From the NCBI GenBank assembly GCA_965601955.1, contig OZ271855.1, positions 1,302,001-1,366,000 of the forward strand: a stretch of DNA of 64,000 nucleotides, given 5' to 3'. Below, piece after piece: positions 42,708 through 51,996 of this stretch. The notes under the pieces were generated by a model, which saw only the letters and a program-made list of their open reading frames with translations, ran no database searches and had not been told where the DNA came from. Position 1 is the stretch's first letter; every line of letters starts with the position of its first letter. The translations under genes were made by a program, and so were the position numbers. Origin of the DNA: RHLJ01 sp965601955. GTDB taxonomy: Bacteria > Bacteroidota > Rhodothermia > Balneolales > Balneolaceae.

Positions 42708-43182
42708 TAGTTAGGTTTGTTAATTAAGGGTTAGTAACATCCCAGAATCCGAACCTAACTTTACTTCACCTTTACTTAGGATTTACGTTTTGATTAACAG
42801 AATCCCTGCTAGTTTACCAGAGTGTAAATTTTCTGTTCTCAGATTAATACTACGTTATTTTTTGGTTATTGAATTGTAACAGGTATCCTTTCGAGGGGTG
42901 CTCTTCTCATTGTTTACAGTGATTCTTGTAGGTATCAGGTCCACCCTCTACCAATCCTAACCATACCCCTCAGGTTTTAAAACCCGACGGGTATGGTTAG
43001 GATTGGAGCAGAGCTACGGAACAAGCGAACGCGAAAAGGGCCAGGTAGACGCTTGAACCAGGATGGATAAATGGGGTAGCAAAGTGTTTGAGCTTCCAAA
43101 ATTAGAATAATAGAAATCCGATTATGATCTGTTAACATCAACTGCGTACCTTTAGGCTTAATTTTCAATTCTTTTAAGGTAG
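42708..43182. other. 475-base divergent intergenic region
   Basis: This gap separates the start codons of the two divergent T9SS genes. It holds the palindrome at 42951-43006 and must hold both promoters. TACCTTTA (43147-43154), close to the TAnnTTTG box, is the only promoter candidate seen for the plus-strand gene. No convincing box was found for the minus-strand gene, and no coding frame in the gap looks real. Confidence 0.6.
42951..43006. repeat. Long hairpin repeat, copy 2
   Basis: A 56-base palindrome with 28-bp arms and only two mismatched pairs, running from CCAATCCTAACCATACCC to GGGTATGGTTAGGATTGG with TTTTAAAA at the centre. Its core matches the hairpin at 34661-34695. Here it lies between divergent start codons, where a terminator is not expected. 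Confidence 0.85.
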
Positions 43183-45753
43183 ATGAAGTATTTGCAGTTT
43201 CTTTCCGTTTTCGGAATTCTATTTCTTTTTTCAGCAACCCAAACACATGCACAATTATTCGAAGATTTCGAAGATGGTGTAAAAAATGGGTATGCTTCTG
43301 GTTCTGTATCATTATCATCAGGTTCGTGGGAATTAAATGATGCATTGCTGGGCTCAGCTAGCGGAGACCAAAAAAACGGAGCTCAATCCGTTCGTTTAAG
43401 AGATGGTGATCTTCGAATGTTGTTTGATAAAGAAGGAGGGGCAGATGAAATCTCTTTCTATTTTTCAAACGCTGGATTTAGCGGTGATGATGGAGGGAAA
43501 TTACAGGTGCAGTATTCAATAGATGGAGGTGCAAGCTGGGAGAATATAGGAGATGAATTTGTATGCACCGATGAACTTCAACAAGGTTCTGTAGCTGTTG
43601 CAATAGATGGTAATATTCGTTTTCGATTTAACAGGACAGCCGGAAACAGGTTGAACATTGATGATGTCCGCATTACAGACTACGTACCGGCAAGCGATAC
43701 CGCAACTATTGCAGTTACTATAGATGAAATTGCCCTTGATGATATGGGTAATACCACTTTCCCTGCCACTTTGGTTGGTACTTCAAGAGACAAAACGTTA
43801 TCCATAAGGAACACAGGAGATACACCGCTTAATATTTCTGAAGTAAGCGTTTCAGGCATAGGATTTACGATTTCGAATTTGGCTGATAGCTTGCTAGCAT
43901 TTAACGAATCCACAGATTTAACAATCACATTCGAACCCATAGAGGCCGGGGATTTTGACGGTTCCCTCAGCATCGAGAGTAATGCGGGCAACATATCCTC
44001 ATTTAGTGCTACTATGGATGGGGAAGGAATTGAAGACGGAGAAATAATTCCTATTTCTATTGCAAGGGAATTTCCTCTAGAAACTAGGGTAACCGTAACA
44101 GGAAGGGTAACCGTTGGGAATGAATTCGGAGGGCCACTTTATATGCAGGATGGAACCGCCGGAATCGCAGTGTTCTGGGAGCCTCTTCATAGTTTAGCTG
44201 AAATTGGGGATTCGGTTACTGTTACCGGTCCACTTACTGTTTTTAAACCTATAGCGGGTAGTGATTCGGATTTCTTACTCCAAATTTCTGATACCGAAGA
44301 TGATAACAATGTACTCTATGAGATCATAGATACCGAGAAAAAAGAGATATCTCCAAGGCCCGTTAACCTTGAACAGGTTAATTCAGGAAATTATGAAGGA
44401 CAGCTTGTTGTCATCCAAAATACAACAATTGATTACTCTGGTGCTTTCCAGGGAAATCAGAATTATGTGATATCTGATGGTTTTGCTGAAGCTGAGCTTC
44501 GAATTGATAACAATACAGATCTGGTTGGGGCCCAGGCTCCTGAAGAGGCAACGAATATTGTAGCTGCGGTAGGTAAATTTGCTGGTGTTTATCAGCTACT
44601 TCCCAGGTTTACAGCTGACCTTGGAGTAGAAGCGGTTACTTTTCCAGGCGATAGTATTTCTAAGGACTTTACACTGGATGTAGTAACCTGGAACATCGAA
44701 TGGTTTGGTGATGAGGGGAATGGGCCTGCTGATGTTAATACTCAGTTCGAAAATGTGAAAACACTGGTGACTACTGTTGATGCTGATATCTATGCTCTTC
44801 AAGAGATTTCGGATGTAACCCTTTTTAATTCTCTGGTATCTGATTTAGAAGATTATGGAGGAGTGATTGCTGATTTCAGCCAAACCCAGAAAACAGCCTA
44901 CCTATATAAAACCGAGACTATCGATGTAATAGATTCGGATTTAATCACCATAGGTATGGTACAATCAGATTGGGCAAATGGACGGTATCCATTCCAGTTA
45001 CAATTTACAGCTACCATAAATGGAGAATCTCGTGAGATATACGCGTACAATATTCATGCAAAAGCATTCGGGGAGCCTTCTGATTACAGTCAACGGGTAA
45101 ACGCTTCAGGTCAGCTTAAAACCTATATAGATACTTTTAGAGAGGATGAAAATGTGATAGTAATTGGAGATTTCAATGATGAGATCCTGGAGTCGACTGC
45201 TGAGGGAGAAGATTCACCATACAAGAATTTCGATGATGACCCTGAATATACTATTGTTACCAAATCACTTGAGGAAGCTGGATATACTTCTTTTTCCAGG
45301 TTCTCAATGATCGATCATATTCTGTTCAGCTCCGAATTATCTGATGAATATTTTGAAGGTACGGAGCGTGTCGAAAACCCATTTTATATTGGTAGTTTTT
45401 TAAGTGAGACCTCGGATCATTTTCCAGTTTGGATGCGATTTAAATGGGGAGTGATTACATCCAGTGAGGATGAGCCGTCTGAAAAAGCATATACGCTACG
45501 ATTAGACCAGAATTACCCTAATCCGTTTAATCCGACTACTACTATCTCATATAATCTTGAAAAAACTTCTCAGGTTAACCTGGAAGTTTTTGATATGATG
45601 GGGAGAAAAGTAGCCACATTGGTTAATGGAAGACAAAATGCCGGTGAACAAGCTATTTCTTTTGATGCAGCATCACTTTCGAGTGGAGTATATATTTACC
45701 GGCTCACCGCTGGTGGTTTCTCGTTAACCAGGAAGATGGTGTTATTGAAGTAA
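43183..45753 (+). CDS. T9SS-secreted endonuclease/exonuclease/phosphatase-fold protein
   Basis: An 856-residue protein: signal peptide (MKYLQFLSVFGILFLFSATQ then THA), a jelly-roll-like domain (about 25-160), an immunoglobulin-like choice-of-anchor D domain (about 165-285; LSIRNTGDTPLNISEVSVSG), an OB-fold domain (about 290-480) like the linker of the giant nucleotidase, an endonuclease/exonuclease/phosphatase domain (about 500-765), and a T9SS tail. The EEP catalytic motifs are complete: VVTWNIEWFG, ADIYALQEI, VIGDFND, SMIDHILF and SDHFPVW. Such domains cut nucleic acids, or phosphoesters in lipids. With the divergent nucleotidase gene, extracellular DNA or RNA breakdown is the most economical role. 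Confidence 0.92.
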   Translation: MKYLQFLSVFGILFLFSATQTHAQLFEDFEDGVKNGYASGSVSLSSGSWELNDALLGSASGDQKNGAQSVRLRDGDLRMLFDKEGGADEISFYFSNAGFSGDDGGKLQVQYSIDGGASWENIGDEFVCTDELQQGSVAVAIDGNIRFRFNRTAGNRLNIDDVRITDYVPASDTATIAVTIDEIALDDMGNTTFPATLVGTSRDKTLSIRNTGDTPLNISEVSVSGIGFTISNLADSLLAFNESTDLTITFEPIEAGDFDGSLSIESNAGNISSFSATMDGEGIEDGEIIPISIAREFPLETRVTVTGRVTVGNEFGGPLYMQDGTAGIAVFWEPLHSLAEIGDSVTVTGPLTVFKPIAGSDSDFLLQISDTEDDNNVLYEIIDTEKKEISPRPVNLEQVNSGNYEGQLVVIQNTTIDYSGAFQGNQNYVISDGFAEAELRIDNNTDLVGAQAPEEATNIVAAVGKFAGVYQLLPRFTADLGVEAVTFPGDSISKDFTLDVVTWNIEWFGDEGNGPADVNTQFENVKTLVTTVDADIYALQEISDVTLFNSLVSDLEDYGGVIADFSQTQKTAYLYKTETIDVIDSDLITIGMVQSDWANGRYPFQLQFTATINGESREIYAYNIHAKAFGEPSDYSQRVNASGQLKTYIDTFREDENVIVIGDFNDEILESTAEGEDSPYKNFDDDPEYTIVTKSLEEAGYTSFSRFSMIDHILFSSELSDEYFEGTERVENPFYIGSFLSETSDHFPVWMRFKWGVITSSEDEPSEKAYTLRLDQNYPNPFNPTTTISYNLEKTSQVNLEVFDMMGRKVATLVNGRQNAGEQAISFDAASLSSGVYIYRLTAGGFSLTRKMVLLK

Positions 45754-45761
45754 GCTAGGGA

Positions 45762-46235
45762 TTATGACTCAGGGTTTATTCCAAAAAAGGAGTAGCCTGC
45801 ACCTACAGCCAGGCCTAGCCACGCAAGTCCTATTTCGGTGAGTATTTCTCCTTCCGGAAGGTCTCCGTCAAATAATGCAACTGATAGCGTAGTAATACCG
45901 GCTAGAATCCAGACTATTATATATGTGTATACAAGAATAGTGACTAATACATTGTTACTTGTCTTGTAATCTTCAATTTCTTCTTTTTTGAAATCCAGCA
46001 TTCTTAATGCAGACTGTGTTAAATTTTCATCTCTTACCGTTACTGAAAGCTTAGCAATTATAAGAGAAGAAATTAAGCCCCCTATAGTAGTTACAACAGT
46101 AAGTTGAAGGGGAGGAATTACTATTGAAGTAGGTTCTTCAATAGTACTCAAAACGATTACTGTAAGTACGATGACATATAATATCAGAAGTACATAAACT
46201 ATAAGAGCACCAAATACTTGCTTTGTTTTATCCAT
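45762..46235 (-). CDS. Four-helix membrane protein of unknown function
   Basis: A 157-residue protein with four hydrophobic segments (ALIVYVLLILYVIVLTVIVL, LTVVTTIGGLISSLIIAKL, VLVTILVYTYIIVWILAGI and IGLAWLGLAVGAGYSFFGI) and a charged cytoplasmic loop between the second and third (VRDENLTQSALRMLDFKKEE). I recognise no family. It is convergent with the secreted nuclease-like gene, eight bases from its stop, and divergent from nadE. Confidence 0.75.
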   Translation of the reverse strand: MDKTKQVFGALIVYVLLILYVIVLTVIVLSTIEEPTSIVIPPLQLTVVTTIGGLISSLIIAKLSVTVRDENLTQSALRMLDFKKEEIEDYKTSNNVLVTILVYTYIIVWILAGITTLSVALFDGDLPEGEILTEIGLAWLGLAVGAGYSFFGINPES

Positions 46236-46442
46236 GTTGCTTATCTCAGTTTTTAGTTAGAAATCGGCTTTGATTCAGTAAGAGGATCAATAATCACAGT
46301 CAACTAAACACCACATAAACATGCGGAAGAAGTCTTATCTGGAGAGAAGAATGGCAAAAGTTCAGTTCTTTGTAAGAAGTTCTTTTTAAATCGCTCTTAC
46401 TGGATAGGCTTGGGGAAACAGGGTTTAGAGATGAGGGGATAA

Positions 46443-46500
46443 GGCGAATTAAATAATTCGCCATGATTAAGGATTGAACTAGGGTTCAATCCTTTTTTTT
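46443..46500 (+). terminator. Tandem hairpins with T run just before nadE
   Basis: Hairpin 1: GGCGAATT (46443-46450) with AATTCGCC (46455-46462). Hairpin 2: AAGGATTGAAC (46469-46479) with GTTCAATCCTT (46484-46494), an 11-bp perfect stem with TAGG loop, running into eight T. Hairpin 2 is a textbook intrinsic terminator, yet it ends only 15 bases before the nadE ATG and no plus-strand gene lies within the preceding 690 bases. Confidence 0.85.
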
Positions 46501-46504
46501 GTTT

Positions 46505-46512
46505 TATCTTTG
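46505..46512 (+). promoter_or_regulatory. Candidate -7 box of nadE
   Basis: TATCTTTG fits TAnnTTTG exactly and lies three bases before the nadE ATG. If used, transcription would begin at or near the start codon and give a leaderless message. No -33 box is clear. Confidence 0.4.
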
Positions 46513-46515
46513 AGC

Positions 46516-48240
46516 ATGAGAATTCGTCTGGAACAAATAAACCCCACTATTGGCGACCTGATAGGCAACAAGGCCCTGTTATTGGAAGCCATAAAAAAGG
46601 CCGAAGAAGATCAGGTTGATATCTTGCTCGTTCCTGAATTGGTTACCTGTGGATATCCTCCATTAGATTTACTAGAGCGCAACGTTTTTAGAGAGCAGTG
46701 CTATCAGGTTACGGAGGAAATAATATCAGAAACGAAGAGCTGTATCTTGGTTTTTGGTTCAATTACCAAGAATCTTACTGGCGTAGGCAGACCTTGCTTT
46801 AACTCTGCAATCGTAGCCCAGCATGGCCAGGAACTTGCTCGTACTCATAAGGCACTTTTGCCAACCTATGATGTATTTGATGATCTGAGATATTTCGAGC
46901 CAGGAATAGAGTTTGAGCCCATTATGCTGAGTGGAGTTCCGTTTGGTATCACGGTGTGCGAAGATATCTGGTTTAACGATAATGAAATTCAATATCATAC
47001 CTACGCTGTTAATCCTGCCGAAGTGTTAGCTAAAAAAGGTGCCAGGGCTATTATTAATATTTCGGCTTCTCCTTTTACCAAGAGAAAACCTGAAACACGA
47101 GTTGGAATGCTCCAAAAACATGCCAGAGAATTTGGGCTTCCTTTATTCTATGTGAACCAGGTTGGCGGGAACACAGAACTAATTTTTGACGGAGATTCAC
47201 TGGCTCTGGACGAAACCGGGTTTATTGTTACTCGAGATGAGCGTTTTAAGTCAACCTTTGTGGATGTTGAATACAATCCGGAGCAGCAAACGTTAGATGC
47301 AGGTAAGTATGCTGAATGTGAGCGTACCATCCCCAATCCTATTGAAACCATGTTTCATGGTTTGGTTTTAGGAGTTAGAGACTATTTGAGAAAGTCGAAA
47401 CTTGGGAATAAGGTGCTTTTGGGGTTGAGTGGAGGAATTGACTCTGCGTTAGTATGTACTATAGCAGCGGAAGCAGTTGGAGCTGAAAATGTGCTTGCCG
47501 TTACAATGCCCTCAAAATTTTCAAGTGAAGGAAGTGTTTCGGATTCAGAAAGGCTAGCTCAAAACCTGGGGGTAGAACTAGAAAAGATATCCATACACCC
47601 AATTTATGAGTCTTACAGTGCTCAACTTCAACCCTTGTTCGATGGAACGGATTTTAATGTGGCTGAGGAAAACCTTCAGAGCCGTACAAGAGGAGACCTG
47701 CTCATGGCTATATCCAACAAGTTTGGGTATATGCTGTTAAATACAGGCAATAAGTCGGAAACGGCAGTGGGCTATTGTACACTGTATGGTGATATGGCCG
47801 GAGGATTAGCCGTAATATCCGATCTCTACAAAATGGAAGTGTATGCGATGTGTAAGTGGCTGAATGAAGAGTATTTCAAACGAGAAGTGATACCAGTTTC
47901 TATCATCGAAAAAGAACCTAGTGCAGAATTGCGCCTGGATCAAAAAGATTCAGATTCTTTACCCGATTACGGAACCTTAGACACTGTTTTGAAATATTAC
48001 CTTGAAGATCAGCTATCAAGAGAGCAAATCATTTCCAGAGGAATTGATGAAGAGATAGTGGACCAGGTTCTGCATCTTGTTGACCGAAATGAGCATAAGC
48101 GGTTTCAGGCAGCTCCCGGGTTAAAAATTTCGGCGAAAGCCTTTGGATCAGGAAGGCGCTGGCCTATTGTACAACAATGGACAGGTCAGGAGAAGATTTT
48201 ACAAAATCATGGAAAACTATCTGTAGATAAAAACGTCTAA
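46516..48240 (+). CDS. nadE: Glutamine-dependent NAD+ synthetase
   Basis: NadE amidates nicotinic acid adenine dinucleotide to NAD+, taking ammonia from glutamine. The 574 residues join an N-terminal nitrilase-type glutaminase domain, with catalytic Glu in LVPELVTCGYPPLDLLER, Lys in HKALLPTYDVFDDLRYF and Cys in GITVCEDIW, to a C-terminal synthetase domain with the P-loop GLSGGIDSALV (about 302) and LNTGNKSETAVGYCTLYGDM. The ATG at 46516 is chosen over the in-frame TTG two codons upstream, since family members begin near this residue. A terminator-like hairpin and a -7 box lie just upstream. It is a single gene. Confidence 0.96.
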   Translation: MRIRLEQINPTIGDLIGNKALLLEAIKKAEEDQVDILLVPELVTCGYPPLDLLERNVFREQCYQVTEEIISETKSCILVFGSITKNLTGVGRPCFNSAIVAQHGQELARTHKALLPTYDVFDDLRYFEPGIEFEPIMLSGVPFGITVCEDIWFNDNEIQYHTYAVNPAEVLAKKGARAIINISASPFTKRKPETRVGMLQKHAREFGLPLFYVNQVGGNTELIFDGDSLALDETGFIVTRDERFKSTFVDVEYNPEQQTLDAGKYAECERTIPNPIETMFHGLVLGVRDYLRKSKLGNKVLLGLSGGIDSALVCTIAAEAVGAENVLAVTMPSKFSSEGSVSDSERLAQNLGVELEKISIHPIYESYSAQLQPLFDGTDFNVAEENLQSRTRGDLLMAISNKFGYMLLNTGNKSETAVGYCTLYGDMAGGLAVISDLYKMEVYAMCKWLNEEYFKREVIPVSIIEKEPSAELRLDQKDSDSLPDYGTLDTVLKYYLEDQLSREQIISRGIDEEIVDQVLHLVDRNEHKRFQAAPGLKISAKAFGSGRRWPIVQQWTGQEKILQNHGKLSVDKNV

Positions 48241-48346
48241 AGAGTGTTTTTTGCTTAATATTCTCGTTCTTTCTTAAAAAACGACGCTCATTCACATTAA
48301 AGCTGATAATCATTAACTTGAACCCTTATTAATCTACAGTGTGTTT

Positions 48347-50350
48347 ATGAACAAACAGTTAGTAGGCATTAGTTTTTCAATCCTCATTCTGAGTACAACG
48401 TTAAGTTGGGCTCAAGACTCAACAGCTTCAGTTAAAAGCAAGGAAATGCCCGAAAGGCTCTTGCCTTATGCAAATCCAATGGAAAATGCCCCAATCCAGG
48501 GTGGATTAACTGAAACGCCCACCCTTAATCCGCTGGATAGTTTTCAGAAAGATGTAATTACAAGGGTTTCGGATATCTACAAGATGTATATCATGGCGCT
48601 GGACGCACAGGTAGCTGAAGATGCAATACTTACTGAAAAATATATTAATGATGCTGTAGAAGCCTCTCAGGATTTACTGGATGATTATCCTGAAATTAGG
48701 TCAGACCGCAGGTTCGGTGAATTATCAAGGATTGTTGTAGCTGAATACCGCCAATTCTATGGAATTACTGATTCCGAAGGTGAGCCTCAAGGTGAGATTT
48801 TTGCTATCCAGGAGGATTTTTTAGAGGATGAGACTCAACTTTCCGATGATTTCGAGTTTCCAAATGATTTCTCCATTCAAAAAACAGATGTACCCCTTAT
48901 TCAAAATGCTCAGGTAAATCGTCATTTGGTTTATTACACACTAAGAAGGCCTGAGGTTATGGAAACCTGGAGGGAAAGGGCTGAAGTATACAAACCCATG
49001 ATGGATGAGATTTTTGCCGAAGAGGGGCTTCCTCCTGAACTTGTATACCTATCATTTATCGAAAGTGGAATTAATCCTACAGCCCGAAGCTGGGCTTCAG
49101 CAGTTGGTATGTGGCAGTTTATTGCGGCTACAGGACGTGTTTATGGGTTAGAAATAAACTGGTGGGTTGATGAACGAAGAGATCCTGAAAAAGCTACCCG
49201 TGCGGCTGCCCGACATCTAAAAGACTTACACAACATTTGGGGAGATTGGCACCTGGCAATGGCCAACTATAACATTAGCCCTCGTGGCCTAAATAGAGCT
49301 ATCCGGCGTGCTGGAGGCGAAAAAGATTATTGGGCTGCATATCCATACTTACCGAGAGAAACTAGAGGGTATGTTCCAGGCTTTATAGCCACCACGATGA
49401 TTAATATGAGCCCGGAAGAATTTGGCTTCAAGAAGAATTACGGCAGAGAGCGATATTCTTATGACATAGTGGAAGTGGATCCTCTCATGCCTTTAGCAGA
49501 AATGGCCAATATTATTGGAATTACTACGGATGAGTTAAAAGAGTACAACCCTGAATTATTGCGGTGGGCAACACCTCCCGGAAATAAATATGCATTGAAA
49601 ATCCCAAGTGGGAAAAAAGCAGAGTTCCTGGCGTCATATGATGATATTCCTAAGGAAAATGTGAATCAAAGCATCACCATGCACACCGTTAGAAGTGGTG
49701 AGTCGATCGGACTAATTGCCCGGAAATATGGTACCACGGTAAGCGGCATTTATGCTACCAATGAAAACCTTTCCAACATTATTTATCCAGGACAGGTATT
49801 GGCTGTCCCTCTACCCGAAGGCAGTGTATCAAAGCTTTCGGTAAATCGACCTACAAATCAACGAAATGGTACTACCACCACCCGGTCAACAAGTTCCAGC
49901 TCCAGTGCCAGTGTTCCGGCTAATTCGACTAAGCTTACTTATAAAGTTAAAACAGGAGATACGGTAGGGCATATCGCAGAATGGTATGATGTTCGTGCAT
50001 GGAATATTCGTACCTGGAATAATATTAGCAATACTATTCGGGTAGGTCAGAGTTTATCCATATATGTGCCAAACTCCAGGAAAGGGCACTACGAACAAAT
50101 TGACAATCTTTCTTTTAGAGAGAAGCAAGACCTTGAGAGCAAGCAGAAAAGAGGAGAAAATATCTTTTTAGCTTCTTCTTCCACCACTACAACAACAAGT
50201 GACAATGGATCGGTTACATACACCGTTAAGAGAAATGATACTCTTAGCGAAATTGCTGAGTCGTTTGGAGTTAGTACTTCACAAATTCGAAGACTGAATA
50301 ACATATCCGGTTCACGGATTTTTGTAGGTCAATCTCTTCGTATAAAATAA
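48347..50350 (+). CDS. mltD: MltD-like lytic transglycosylase with LysM repeats
   Basis: The enzyme cleaves the glycan strands of peptidoglycan. After a signal peptide (NKQLVGISFSILILSTTLSW, then AQ) and a helical region comes a transglycosylase SLT domain (about 205-350): YLSFIESGINPTARSWASAV with catalytic Glu, GMWQFIAATGRVYGLEINWW, and HLAMANYNISPRGLNRAIR. It is followed by a LysM-like segment (LAEMANIIGITTDELKEYNP) and three LysM repeats (MHTVRSGESIGLIARKYGTT; YKVKTGDTVGHIAEWYDV; YTVKRNDTLSEIAESFGV) linked by Ser/Thr-rich stretches. ATG 48347 is preferred to the GTG two codons before. The S41 protease gene begins five bases after its stop, suggesting an operon. Confidence 0.94.
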   Translation: MNKQLVGISFSILILSTTLSWAQDSTASVKSKEMPERLLPYANPMENAPIQGGLTETPTLNPLDSFQKDVITRVSDIYKMYIMALDAQVAEDAILTEKYINDAVEASQDLLDDYPEIRSDRRFGELSRIVVAEYRQFYGITDSEGEPQGEIFAIQEDFLEDETQLSDDFEFPNDFSIQKTDVPLIQNAQVNRHLVYYTLRRPEVMETWRERAEVYKPMMDEIFAEEGLPPELVYLSFIESGINPTARSWASAVGMWQFIAATGRVYGLEINWWVDERRDPEKATRAAARHLKDLHNIWGDWHLAMANYNISPRGLNRAIRRAGGEKDYWAAYPYLPRETRGYVPGFIATTMINMSPEEFGFKKNYGRERYSYDIVEVDPLMPLAEMANIIGITTDELKEYNPELLRWATPPGNKYALKIPSGKKAEFLASYDDIPKENVNQSITMHTVRSGESIGLIARKYGTTVSGIYATNENLSNIIYPGQVLAVPLPEGSVSKLSVNRPTNQRNGTTTTRSTSSSSSASVPANSTKLTYKVKTGDTVGHIAEWYDVRAWNIRTWNNISNTIRVGQSLSIYVPNSRKGHYEQIDNLSFREKQDLESKQKRGENIFLASSSTTTTTSDNGSVTYTVKRNDTLSEIAESFGVSTSQIRRLNNISGSRIFVGQSLRIK

Positions 50351-50355
50351 TAGCT

Positions 50356-51996
50356 ATGAAATCTTATGTAAGAAGAACAGGATGGCTCTTGTTAGCTCTC
50401 CTGATTCCTGTTAACTCTTATAGTTTCCAGGAACAGGATGTATATTTCCTCATCAAAAAAAACTTCTCCATTTTTAGTGAAGCATATGAAAATATCGCAC
50501 TGGAGTATGTAGATGAGGTAAATCCTGAGTTGTTAATGCGAAATGGGATGCAGGCTATGCTGGAAACACTGGACCCTTACACGGTGTTTTATAATGAGTC
50601 ACAAAATGAGCAAGCCGAAATATTTTCACGAAGTAATTATGCTGGTATCGGGATTGAGGCAGGTTTTAGAGATGGAGAAGTTGTAGTTGTAGCTCCTACA
50701 GAAGGAGGGCCCGCTGATTTACGTGGAGTGAGAGCTGGTGATGTAATTCTTGCCATTGACGGAATTTCAACGGAAGGACTGCTTCCCGAGGAAGTTCAAA
50801 ACTTGACTATGGGAGAAATAGGGTCGAGTGTGGCTCTGTTAATTAACCGATTTGGTGTTGACCAGCCTCTGGAGTTTGAAATAACGAGGGCAAGCATCGA
50901 AGTACCTAATGTTACCCATTCCACTCACTTAGGCAGCAATGACGAAATTGGATATATACGACTTGCTCAATTTGGGATGAATTCGGCAAGCGAAATTCGG
51001 CAAGCCCTCGAAGAACTGTCCTCCTCTTATGAATTAGAAGGATTAGTACTGGACCTTAGAGATAATCCTGGTGGAATTTTGCAGGAAGCGGTAGCCATTG
51101 TAGATAAATTTGTTGAGCCAGGGCTTACTGTGGTCGAGACCAGAGGTAGGATCGCAGAATATAATCAGGCCTATAAAACAAGCGAACCGGTGCTCTTCGA
51201 TAAACCCATTGTAATTCTGATGAATGGAGGAAGTGCAAGTGCTTCGGAAGTAGTATCTGGAGCGTTACAAGACTTAGACAGGGCGGTTATCCTGGGAGAA
51301 ACAAGCTTTGGCAAAGGCTTAGTACAGATTGTTAAGCCCATGCCGTACAACACTTCCATGAAAATAACGATATCCCGTTATTTTACGCCGAGTGGTAGAA
51401 GCATACAGTCCGTCGACTACACCCATCAATCCAGAAACTCTTCTATTTCAAGAGCAGAAACTGCCAACCGCATTTTCAAAACCAGAAATGGTAGAGAAGT
51501 TAAAGAGGGCAGGGGAATAGAACCTGATGTTGCCTCCGGTAGTGAAATTCCAGGATTGCTAGAAGTATCACTACTTCAACAAGGGGTTTATTTTGATTTC
51601 GCTACAAAGTTTGAAGCTGAGAATCCATCGTATGATGAACCAGAGCTTTCAGAAACAGTTTTTAGTGAGTTCAAGGCATTTCTTACTGAACAGGGATTTG
51701 ATTACAGCACTGATTCAGAATTATTGCTCTCGGAATTAAGATCTAAGCATCAGAATGAAGAAATACAAACCCATCTGGATGCAATTAAAGAAGTAATTGC
51801 ACAGGAAAAATTAGCAGCATTTGATCAGGCAGAACAACGAATAAAGAAGGCTGTCTACCTGGAGATTATTTCAAGATTTAATGGTCAAAACGCAAAAAAG
51901 AACGCCGCCCTTCGATTGGATGATCAGATTGAGGAGGCATTTAATGTACTTTCAAGCCCTAAAAATATTTCGAGCATTTTGAACGGTGAAGGGTAA
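50356..51996 (+). CDS. S41-family C-terminal processing protease
   Basis: A 546-residue periplasmic serine protease of the CtpA/Prc type. In order: a signal peptide (RRTGWLLLALLIPVNSYSF), an N-terminal helical part, a PDZ domain (about 90-175; GIGIEAGFRDGEVVVVAPTE, GVRAGDVILAIDG), and the catalytic domain with LEGLVLDLRDNPGG, the nucleophile Ser in MNGGSASASEVVSGALQD and the general-base Lys in GETSFGKGLVQ, then ITISRYFTPSGRSIQ. The last 150 residues are helical and specific to this lineage. The PHP gene overlaps its stop codon by one base. It probably processes envelope proteins, maybe controlling the adjacent muramidase as Prc does elsewhere (inference). Confidence 0.94.
   Translation: MKSYVRRTGWLLLALLIPVNSYSFQEQDVYFLIKKNFSIFSEAYENIALEYVDEVNPELLMRNGMQAMLETLDPYTVFYNESQNEQAEIFSRSNYAGIGIEAGFRDGEVVVVAPTEGGPADLRGVRAGDVILAIDGISTEGLLPEEVQNLTMGEIGSSVALLINRFGVDQPLEFEITRASIEVPNVTHSTHLGSNDEIGYIRLAQFGMNSASEIRQALEELSSSYELEGLVLDLRDNPGGILQEAVAIVDKFVEPGLTVVETRGRIAEYNQAYKTSEPVLFDKPIVILMNGGSASASEVVSGALQDLDRAVILGETSFGKGLVQIVKPMPYNTSMKITISRYFTPSGRSIQSVDYTHQSRNSSISRAETANRIFKTRNGREVKEGRGIEPDVASGSEIPGLLEVSLLQQGVYFDFATKFEAENPSYDEPELSETVFSEFKAFLTEQGFDYSTDSELLLSELRSKHQNEEIQTHLDAIKEVIAQEKLAAFDQAEQRIKKAVYLEIISRFNGQNAKKNAALRLDDQIEEAFNVLSSPKNISSILNGEG

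Noticed and set aside
42977..43345. 122-codon minus-strand frame in the divergent gap
   Set aside because: It runs into the signal peptide coding region of the nuclease-like gene and across the palindrome, with a His/Leu-rich unlikely composition.
46471..46494. tRNA-like T-arm (GGTTCAATCC look-alike)
   Set aside because: No acceptor stem, anticodon arm or CCA around it; it is the right arm of a terminator hairpin with a T run.
48241..48346. Terminator after nadE (GAGTG-T6 against A6-CGACGCTC)
   Set aside because: Arms match only partly and no T run follows.
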